Origin: Bacteroidales bacterium
Lineage (GTDB): Bacteria > Bacteroidota > Bacteroidia > Bacteroidales > UBA932
Direction: 5' to 3'
DNA length: 43,174 nt
NCBI GenBank assembly: GCA_024401865.1
Contig: JAKSKI010000007.1
Span: forward strand, 1-43,174
Part shown: positions 1-6,215 of the stretch, piece after piece
How positions within the stretch are numbered: the stretch's first letter is position 1
Layout: each line of letters opens with the position of its first letter
Position numbers and translations under genes: made by a program
The notes under the pieces: model-generated
Told to the model about the DNA's origin: nothing
The model's database searches: none
Seen by the model: the letters and a program-made list of their open reading frames with translations, nothing else

Positions 1-49
1 AATAAAAATCCCCGCCACCTGCCTTACAGAGGCCTGTGGAGGGGGTGGA
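1..49 (-). terminator. Possible rho-independent terminator, minus strand
   Basis: Read on the minus strand, a GC-rich stem (CCCC..CCAC pairing with GTGG.GGGG) is followed by ATTTTTATT at the window edge. No minus-strand gene lies directly upstream of it in this window, so it may end an unrecognised small transcript or simply be a structured spacer element. Confidence 0.35.
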
Positions 50-150
50 TTACGCGTTTCGTCAGAAACGGCCTAAAAACGGCCCGAATTGGCACGTTTT
101 AGTGAGCTGCAGATGTCCGATGTCTTTCCGCCCCCATCGCATCATTGGCA

Positions 151-293
151 GCAATTCGTTGTCACAAATCGAAGACCATACAAGCCCTTCTGTGGGGGAG
201 GCCCTGTGACGGTGTGGCATAATTGGCTGGACTGTTACAGACATCCGTCCACAGAACGCACCCCAAGCCATATCTGCTGTGACAACGAATTGC
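151..293. repeat. 15-bp perfect inverted repeat flanking a 113-nt spacer
   Basis: GCAATTCGTTGTCAC at 151-165 is the exact reverse complement of 279-293. The element is 143 nt long and has no coding content that I can support. It could be a MITE-like element, a long-stem RNA or a chance of local rearrangement. No flanking target-site duplication was obvious. Confidence 0.6.
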
Positions 294-373
294 GGGATAA
301 AGATATGGGCAGGCTCTGCATCTAGGCAGCCTCACATCAGTTTGGCGGGAATGCGATATATGCTAAAAAATAT

Positions 374-381
374 TATCTTTG
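374..381 (+). promoter_or_regulatory. Bacteroidota -7 promoter element for the corrinoid operon
   Basis: TATCTTTG matches the TAnnTTTG consensus of the Bacteroidota primary sigma factor and ends 22 nt before the ATG at 404. A good -33 TTTG at the expected 19-21 nt spacing is not seen; the nearest TTTG, at 341, is too far upstream. Confidence 0.6.
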
Positions 382-403
382 TAAGAATAATACTAAGCAG
401 CAT

Positions 404-1663
404 ATGACAGGAAAAGAAAGGCTCCAAGCCGTACTGAATCACAGGAACGCGGACAAGATTGCCCTGGATTTCGGATCCACCAACGTTACCGGCATGCACT
501 GCCGCGTGATGGAGGCCCTCAGAAAACATTATGGTCTTGACGACCATCCCGTATATGTCTACGAACCGGGACAGATGCTGGGTCTTATGGAAGATGACCT
601 GGCCCAGGCCCTCGGCATCGACACCAAGGGATGCTTCTCACGCGAGAACAACTTCGGCATCGCCAATGAGGACTGGAAGCCCTTCAAGATGCCCTGGGGA
701 CAGACCATTATGTTCCCGGCCAGACTTGCCGACACCATCTCGGAGAAGGACGGAGCCCTCTACGGCTATCCTCAGGGAGACAACAGCCTCCCCCCTTCGG
801 CCAAGATGCCTCAGACCTGCTATTTCTTCGACTGTATCGAGCGCCAGCAGGGCGAAATCGACGATGAGAAGCTCAACGTCGAGGACAATCTCGAAGAATA
901 CGGCGAAATAAGCGACGCAGGAGTAGAATACTGGAAGAAGACCGTCGATGCGGCATCCAGGAGCGGGAGAGCCGTCGTGGCAAGCTTCGGAGGAATGGCC
1001 CTCGGAGACGTAGCCCGTATCATCACCCCGGCCCTCAAGCATCCCAAAGGCATACGCAGCGTGGCCGAATGGTATATGTCCACAGTCATCAGACAGGACT
1101 ACATACACGAGATGTTCGACCGTCAGTCAGAACTCGCCGTCAGGAATCTGGAGAAGATATACGCAGCTGTCGGCGACCAGGTGGACGTCGTATATGTATG
1201 CGGTACCGATTTCGGCACACAGATAAGCCAGTTCTGCTCTGTCGACACGTACCGCGAACTCTATATGCCGTACTACAGGCGTATGAATGACTGGATTCAC
1301 GAGCACACCTCCTGGAAGACGTTCAAGCACTCCTGCGGAGCCGTCTATCCTCTGATGGAGAGTTTCATCGATTCCGGATTCGACATCATCAATCCTGTCC
1401 AGATTGCCGCTGCCGAGATGGATCCGCGCCGGCTCAAGGAGCAGTTCGGCGACAGGGTCACGTTCTGGGGCGGCGGTGTAAACACCCAGACCACACTCCC
1501 GTTCGGCACCCCCGAAGACGTGCACAGGGAAGTCAGCGAACTCTGCGAAATATTCGGCAGGGACGGAGGATTCGTGTTCAACACCATCCACAACATACAG
1601 GCCAACGTCCCCATCGACAATGTGGTGGCTATGGTCGAAACATTAAAGCAAATCAGAGCATAA
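404..1663 (+). CDS. UroD-fold (MtaA/CmuA-like) corrinoid methyltransferase, probable substrate-side enzyme
   Basis: The 419-residue protein belongs to the uroporphyrinogen decarboxylase superfamily (COG0407-like), whose non-haem members move methyl groups to or from corrinoid proteins. The C-terminal half shows the family's HxC motif (His309, Cys311), a GGGVNTQ segment and a proline-containing loop (FNTIHNIQANVP). Where MtaA/MtbA-type enzymes carry the third zinc ligand Cys, this protein has His396, so its metal site differs from the second family member at 2931. It starts the operon and lies 4 nt before the corrinoid protein, which implies that they work together. I infer that it demethylates the substrate and methylates the corrinoid (MT1 role). 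A true heme-pathway UroD is unlikely given the context and length. Confidence 0.8.
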   Translation: MTGKERLQAVLNHRNADKIALDFGSTNVTGMHCRVMEALRKHYGLDDHPVYVYEPGQMLGLMEDDLAQALGIDTKGCFSRENNFGIANEDWKPFKMPWGQTIMFPARLADTISEKDGALYGYPQGDNSLPPSAKMPQTCYFFDCIERQQGEIDDEKLNVEDNLEEYGEISDAGVEYWKKTVDAASRSGRAVVASFGGMALGDVARIITPALKHPKGIRSVAEWYMSTVIRQDYIHEMFDRQSELAVRNLEKIYAAVGDQVDVVYVCGTDFGTQISQFCSVDTYRELYMPYYRRMNDWIHEHTSWKTFKHSCGAVYPLMESFIDSGFDIINPVQIAAAEMDPRRLKEQFGDRVTFWGGGVNTQTTLPFGTPEDVHREVSELCEIFGRDGGFVFNTIHNIQANVPIDNVVAMVETLKQIRA

Positions 1664-1667
1664 CGAT

Positions 1668-2285
1668 ATGTCAGCACTTTTTGACGCAATTTTCAAAGGC
1701 CTTCTGCCGGCAGCAAAGACCGCTGTCCAGGAAGCGCTGGATGCAGGCCAGAGCCCCCAGGAGATCATCAACGACAATATGGTTCCCGCTATGGAAGCCA
1801 TCGGCAAGGAATTCGCCGAAGGCCGTGTATTCGTGCCCAACCTTCTTCTCAGCGCCCGTGCAATGAAGGGTGCCCTTGAGATTCTCAAGCCCCTTATGCA
1901 GGCGGAGAACACCACCACCGCAGGCACAGTAGTCATAGGCACCGTCAAGGGTGACCTTCACGACATAGGCAAGAACCTGGTGGCATCAATGCTCGAAGGA
2001 CGGGGATTCAAGGTCATCAACCTCGGAGCCGACGTGTCCAAGGAACGGTTTATCGAAGCGGCCAGGGACAACGACGCAGACATCATCTGCCTGTCCGCCC
2101 TTCTCACCACCACAATGGGATATATGAAGGAAATCGTCGATGCGGTCAGGGAGTCCGGCATCAAAGTCAGGATTATGGTCGGCGGCGCCCCTCTCAATGC
2201 CGAATTCGCCAGGAGCATAGGCGCCGACGGTTACAGTTCGAATGCCAATGATGCCGTAGACCTGGCCAAGAGTCTGGTCGCCTGA
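1668..2285 (+). CDS. Corrinoid (cobalamin-binding) methyl-carrier protein, MtaC/MetH-like
   Basis: This is a 205-residue methyl carrier of the B12-binding superfamily. Residues 1-85 resemble the four-helix cap (B12-binding-2), and residues 88-205 the Rossmann-like B12 domain. The base-off/His-on motif DxHxxG is present (Asp96, His98 in GDLHDIGKN), with the later SAL and VGGAPL segments that line the nucleotide tail of cobalamin. The size is normal for stand-alone carriers such as MtaC, MttC or MtbC. It sits between two UroD-type methyltransferases and a reactivation-domain protein, which is the arrangement of a complete corrinoid methyl shuttle. Its partner substrate cannot be read from this protein. 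Confidence 0.92.
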   Translation: MSALFDAIFKGLLPAAKTAVQEALDAGQSPQEIINDNMVPAMEAIGKEFAEGRVFVPNLLLSARAMKGALEILKPLMQAENTTTAGTVVIGTVKGDLHDIGKNLVASMLEGRGFKVINLGADVSKERFIEAARDNDADIICLSALLTTTMGYMKEIVDAVRESGIKVRIMVGGAPLNAEFARSIGADGYSSNANDAVDLAKSLVA

Positions 2286-2307
2286 CAACACATCCGAATC
2301 CGGCCGT

Positions 2308-2970
2308 ATGAAAGAAGTCGAATTCACCATTGCTCCGGAAGAGCTTTCGAGGCAGAGCGTCTGGTTCGCCATGGGCTACAGGGGCTCGACCCCCGAGCAG
2401 CGCATCTGCGATATGGCGGAGGAAGTCATCGACGCCCTCCTGCCTGCAGCAGTGGTGAAATATATGTACCGACTGGTGCCCGCATCCAAGATCTCCCCCA
2501 CCGCCATCACTCTTGGCGGCACGGTGTTCAATCCCGGGGGCATCATAGGCTCGTATCTCGACGGAATGACGGATGCCTGCATATTCATCGGGACGGCAGG
2601 CCGCGAATTCGATGCCAAGCTCAAGGAAATCAATTCCGAAGGCGACATCGTGACCGACTTCATCGCCGATTCGATAGGCACGGTCCTGGCCGAACTTGCC
2701 GTAGACAGGCTGGAGCGGGACCTCCGCCCGGGCCTCAACCTCTCTATGCCCTACAGCCCCGGCTACTGCGGCTGGGACATCAGGGAGCAGCAGTCTTTCT
2801 TCCCCCTCTTCCCTCCCGAACCCTGCGGCGTCACCCTTACCGCGTCGTCGCTGATGCAGCCCGAGAAATCCGTCAGCGGATTCTTCGCAATGGGAGAGAA
2901 ACTCATCAGACAGCCCTATCATTGTGAAATATGCAAGAACAGCAAATGCTACAAAAGACGAAAAGGATAG
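2308..2970 (+). CDS. Stand-alone methionine-synthase activation-domain protein (putative corrinoid reactivator)
   Basis: The 220-residue protein resembles the C-terminal SAM-binding activation domain of MetH as found in free-standing proteins. The central segment RPGLNLSMPYSPGY, the following WDIREQQ and the GVTLTASSLMQPEKSVSG block (about residues 139-195) are characteristic. In MetH this domain helps to re-reduce inactive cob(II)alamin, so it probably repairs the corrinoid protein encoded just upstream, replacing the RACE proteins used by other systems. After the domain comes a tail with Cys-x2-Cys-x4-Cys and basic residues (CEICKNSKCYKRRKG), which could hold a metal or iron-sulfur cluster. 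Its 3' end overlaps the next gene by about 40 nt. Confidence 0.8.
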   Translation: MKEVEFTIAPEELSRQSVWFAMGYRGSTPEQRICDMAEEVIDALLPAAVVKYMYRLVPASKISPTAITLGGTVFNPGGIIGSYLDGMTDACIFIGTAGREFDAKLKEINSEGDIVTDFIADSIGTVLAELAVDRLERDLRPGLNLSMPYSPGYCGWDIREQQSFFPLFPPEPCGVTLTASSLMQPEKSVSGFFAMGEKLIRQPYHCEICKNSKCYKRRKG

Positions 2971-3920
2971 CCATCCCGATAATGACCCACCCCGGCATTG
3001 AACTTGTCGGATGCACGGTAAGGCAGGCCGTCACAGACGGCAAGACCCACGCGGATGCCATCTGCGCGCTCAACGGGCGCTTCCCGGCCGCCGCAGTCAC
3101 CGCCATTATGGACCTCACCGTGGAAGCCGAAGCATTCGGGGCGGAAGTAGTGTTCACCGAAGACGAAATCCCCAACGTCGTGGGGCGTCTGGTATCCGAC
3201 TACGATTCCGTTGCCTCGCTTGAGGTCCCCGGCCTGGACAAGGGCAGGGTGCAGCAGTTCCTTCTTGCCAACAGACTTACCGCCGAGCGCATCAAGGACA
3301 AGCCCATCTACGGAGGATGCATAGGCCCCTTCTCCCTTGCGGGCAGGCTCTTTGACCTGTCCGAACTTATGATGGCCATCTATATCGAGCCTCAGACCGT
3401 ATCCCTTCTTCTGGACAAATGCACCGAGTTCATCATATCCTACCTCAAGGCGATGAAGGGAACGGGCATAAACGGCGTGGTGCTCGCCGAACCTGCCGCC
3501 GGACTGATTTCCAACGATGACTGCAACGCCTACTCCACGGCCTACGTCCGTAAAATCGTGGAAGCCGTCCAGGATGACAATTTCATCATAATACTCCACA
3601 ACTGCGGCAACACCGGCCACTGCACCGACGCAATGGTCAGGAGCGGGGCTGCAGCTCTCCATTTCGGCAACCGCGCCGATATGGTGCAGGCCCTGAAGGA
3701 CTGTCCCGCGGACATTCCCGTGATGGGCAACATAGACCCGGTCGGGGTACTCGGACAAGGCACACCCGAATCTGTCAGGGAAGCCACCACGGCGCTGCTC
3801 GAAGCCACGGCGGGCTGGGACAATTTCGTGCTCTCCACGGGCTGCGACGTGCCGCCTCACATCCCGTTAGACAACATTGCGGCATTCTATGAAGCATTGG
3901 ACAACTTTAACAACAGATAA
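2931..3920 (+). CDS. UroD-fold methyltransferase with intact zinc motif (MtaA/MtbA-like, MT2-type)
   Basis: This 329-residue protein is the second UroD-superfamily methyltransferase of the operon. It carries the full zinc-site signature of MtaA/MtbA enzymes: His223 and Cys225 (HNCG) and Cys305 (STGC). Those enzymes pass methyl from a corrinoid protein to a zinc-bound thiol. The same role is inferred here, but coenzyme M is not expected in Bacteroidales, so the acceptor is unknown (homocysteine, tetrahydrofolate through another enzyme, or another thiol). The start at 2931 lies inside the 3' end of the activation-domain gene; an alternative ATG at 2946 would shorten it by five residues. Either way the genes overlap, which suggests translational coupling. 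Confidence 0.8.
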   Translation: MQEQQMLQKTKRIAIPIMTHPGIELVGCTVRQAVTDGKTHADAICALNGRFPAAAVTAIMDLTVEAEAFGAEVVFTEDEIPNVVGRLVSDYDSVASLEVPGLDKGRVQQFLLANRLTAERIKDKPIYGGCIGPFSLAGRLFDLSELMMAIYIEPQTVSLLLDKCTEFIISYLKAMKGTGINGVVLAEPAAGLISNDDCNAYSTAYVRKIVEAVQDDNFIIILHNCGNTGHCTDAMVRSGAAALHFGNRADMVQALKDCPADIPVMGNIDPVGVLGQGTPESVREATTALLEATAGWDNFVLSTGCDVPPHIPLDNIAAFYEALDNFNNR

Positions 3921-3922
3921 TT

Positions 3923-4777
3923 ATGGAACCTACACTCATTGACATCAATGACTGGAAAATGACCGGAGGAGGAGCGCAGGGAGACAGTTACATCGACAAA
4001 GCCACCGGCAACTACCTTCTCAAAATGTTTCACGCCAATCAGGCGAGATATTCCATCGAGGACGAAGTGACAAGGTCACTCAATGTATATGAGGCCGGCA
4101 TCCCTTCACCGGAGCCCGGACGGTTCGTGACTGACGGAGAGCACTTCGGAGCCATATTCAAACTCATCAAGAACAAGAATTCCTTCTGCACTGCCATCAG
4201 CAAGAATCCCGACTGTCTGGAAGATATCGCCACACGATTCGCCAAAATGACCAGGGACCTCCACTCGGCCAAGGTCAACAGGGACAAATTCGAACCCGCC
4301 ACCGTAATGTACCGCAATCTGCTCAATTCCAACACCACTATGGATGCCGATATGAAGGCGGTCTGCGACAGGATATTGACCGGGATGGAAGGCAGCAAGG
4401 CGGAACCCAGCTATGTCCACGGCGACCTCCATTTCGGCAACGTGATAACCGACGGAGTCAAGGACTATTTCATCGACCTGGGACAATTCTCATACGGAGA
4501 CCCCCTCATCGACGACTCGATGAACTATTTTACCTGCAAGCTCACCCAGGAGCATATGATACAATACCTGTATCACGTGGATTGCGCCACGGGACATAAG
4601 TTCTGGGATGTGTTTGAGAAGAGCTACTTCGACAAGCCCCTCGCAAACGACGACGCCTATATGGATCTGTACGCACCCTATCTGCTGCTCAGGACACTCT
4701 TCTTCGAGCACGTGGTGGGCAACGACGAGTACAACAAGGCCTACAGGAAGATGTTCATGGACAGGATTGCCAAGTAA
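3923..4777 (+). CDS. Aminoglycoside-phosphotransferase-fold kinase, TIGR02172-like
   Basis: This is a 284-residue kinase of the APH/choline-kinase fold. The catalytic loop HGDLHFGNV begins at His166 (Asp168 as probable base), and the metal-binding IDLGQFSYGDPLID follows about 15 residues later. The N-terminal region lacks a signal peptide, so it is cytoplasmic. The pattern resembles the TIGR02172 family, first defined in Fibrobacter and of unknown substrate. It starts 2 nt after the second methyltransferase and precedes the transporter, so it may phosphorylate an imported sugar or alcohol. That role is inference from position only; antibiotic resistance is not implied. Confidence 0.7.
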   Translation: MEPTLIDINDWKMTGGGAQGDSYIDKATGNYLLKMFHANQARYSIEDEVTRSLNVYEAGIPSPEPGRFVTDGEHFGAIFKLIKNKNSFCTAISKNPDCLEDIATRFAKMTRDLHSAKVNRDKFEPATVMYRNLLNSNTTMDADMKAVCDRILTGMEGSKAEPSYVHGDLHFGNVITDGVKDYFIDLGQFSYGDPLIDDSMNYFTCKLTQEHMIQYLYHVDCATGHKFWDVFEKSYFDKPLANDDAYMDLYAPYLLLRTLFFEHVVGNDEYNKAYRKMFMDRIAK

Positions 4778-4786
4778 GTTCAAGCG

Positions 4787-6205
4787 ATGAAGACCAGGAC
4801 AGACAATATTATGACCAACTGGCGGTGGTGGATTTGTTCGCTGCTGTTCTTTGCGACAACCATCAACTATATGGACCGTCAGGTGCTCTCCCTCACCTAT
4901 GAGGAATTCATCAAGCCCGAGTTTCACTGGACCGATGCCGAATACGGTACGGTGACCAGTTTCTTCTCCATCTTCTACGCGATTGCCTGCCTCTTCGCCG
5001 GCAAGTTCATAGACTGGATGGGCACCAAGAAGGGCTACATCATTTCGATATGCGTGTGGTCGCTGGGTGCCGTGATGCACGCGTTCTGCGGACAGGCCAC
5101 GAGCCTCATAACGGCTTCCAACGTCGCACTTGCAGTATCGACGACGTCGGTCTACCTCTTCCTTGTCTGCCGGGGCGTGCTCGCTCTCGGAGAATCGGGC
5201 AACTTCCCCGCCGCCATCAAGGTGACGGCCGAGTATTTCCCCAAGAAGGACCGGGCGTTCTCCACCTCCATATTCAATGCCGGGGCATCGGTGGGAGCCC
5301 TTGTGGCACCGCTGTGCATACCGCCCCTTGCCAAGCATCTCGGATGGGAGATGGCCTTCATCATCATCGGCGGTCTCGGATTCATCTGGGTGTTCTTCTG
5401 GGCCTTCATGTATGACAAGCCGGAGAAGAGCAGCAGGGTCAATCCTGCGGAACTGGCATACATACACACGGATGATGCCGAAGAGGCCGCGCAGAAGAGC
5501 GCGCTCGCCGAGGAGAAGAGCATTCCCATTCTCAAATGTTTCAAATACAGGCAGGCCTGGGCCGTAATCCTCGCCAAAGTCATAACCGACGGCGTATGGT
5601 GGTTCTTCCTGTTCTGGGCCCCTTCATATTTCGACAACCAGTTCGGAGCCAAGGCAACAACGACCCTAGGGCAGTTGTTGCTGATAGTGCTGTACACCAT
5701 AAGTTCGGTGCTATCCATATTCGGCGGATACCTCCCCAAATTCTATGTGGAGAAGAAGGGTATGCATCCCTTCGACGCGCGCATACGCTCAATGCTCATT
5801 TTTGCATTCTTCCCCCTGTGCGCACTGCTTGCCCAACCTATGGGAATGCACTTCGACAGTCCCTGGTGGCCGGCCATAATGATAGGCCTCGCCTGCGCGG
5901 GACACCAGGCCTGGAGCGCCAACGAATACAGCCTGGTGAGCGATATGTTCCCCAAGGGATCCATTGCAACTCTCACAGGACTGTGCTCCCTGCTTGGAGG
6001 CATAGGTACGATGGCTGTCCAGAAGATTGCGGGCAACCTGTTCGCCTTTGCCGAGAAGGCCGGAAGCGGATTCACCTTCCTCGGCTTCGAGGGCAAGCCT
6101 GCGGGGTATTTCATCATCTTCTGCTACTGCGGCCTGGCATATGTGGTGGCCTGGGTTGTAATGAGGATATGCATACCCAGATATATGCCTGTCAAATCAG
6201 AATAA
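4787..6205 (+). CDS. MFS transporter, anion:cation symporter (ExuT/hexuronate-like) family
   Basis: The 472-residue protein has about 12 hydrophobic segments. It carries the INYMDRQVLS motif in TM1 and the RGVLALGESGNFPAAIK segment of the first half, both typical of the anion:cation symporter family that imports hexuronates, sugar acids and some aromatic acids. A charged cytoplasmic loop (about residues 210-245) separates the two six-helix bundles. It probably imports an organic anion with a proton or sodium ion. The second ATG at 4811 (MTNWRW) is an alternative start. It lies between the kinase and the rhamnosidase in one operon, so its cargo is probably a product of rhamnosidase action or the methylated substrate itself. 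Confidence 0.85.
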   Translation: MKTRTDNIMTNWRWWICSLLFFATTINYMDRQVLSLTYEEFIKPEFHWTDAEYGTVTSFFSIFYAIACLFAGKFIDWMGTKKGYIISICVWSLGAVMHAFCGQATSLITASNVALAVSTTSVYLFLVCRGVLALGESGNFPAAIKVTAEYFPKKDRAFSTSIFNAGASVGALVAPLCIPPLAKHLGWEMAFIIIGGLGFIWVFFWAFMYDKPEKSSRVNPAELAYIHTDDAEEAAQKSALAEEKSIPILKCFKYRQAWAVILAKVITDGVWWFFLFWAPSYFDNQFGAKATTTLGQLLLIVLYTISSVLSIFGGYLPKFYVEKKGMHPFDARIRSMLIFAFFPLCALLAQPMGMHFDSPWWPAIMIGLACAGHQAWSANEYSLVSDMFPKGSIATLTGLCSLLGGIGTMAVQKIAGNLFAFAEKAGSGFTFLGFEGKPAGYFIIFCYCGLAYVVAWVVMRICIPRYMPVKSE

Positions 6206-6215
6206 CACCAATACT

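Larger units (their letters stand above)
1..403. other. Intergenic region with inverted repeats, no convincing gene
   Basis: No ORF here looks like a protein: the two short frames (62-271 minus, 89-325 plus) have no recognisable motif and overlap on opposite strands. The stretch holds a GC-rich hairpin near the left edge (about 9-49), a small palindrome at 55-70 (CGTTTC, GTCA, GAAACG), a 15-bp perfect inverted repeat at 151-165 and 279-293, and a 7-bp inverted pair at 268-274 and 302-308. The last 30 bases carry the promoter of the downstream operon. I see no riboswitch core here, although the downstream operon is corrinoid-related. Confidence 0.6.

Noticed and set aside
62-325. Short ORFs on both strands near the left end (69 and 78 codons)
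   Set aside because: They overlap each other, have no recognisable motif and their sequence is explained by inverted repeats.
1-403. Cobalamin riboswitch upstream of the corrinoid operon
   Set aside because: I looked for the GCCACTG, GGGAAGGC and GACCTGCC elements seen at 11.5 kb; they are absent here.
404-1663. Reading this as heme-pathway uroporphyrinogen decarboxylase (hemE)
   Set aside because: The HxC zinc motif, length and adjacent corrinoid carrier fit the methyltransferase branch of the superfamily.
3923-4777. Antibiotic resistance aminoglycoside phosphotransferase
   Set aside because: The fold is shared but the context is metabolic and the sequence resembles the TIGR02172 family.
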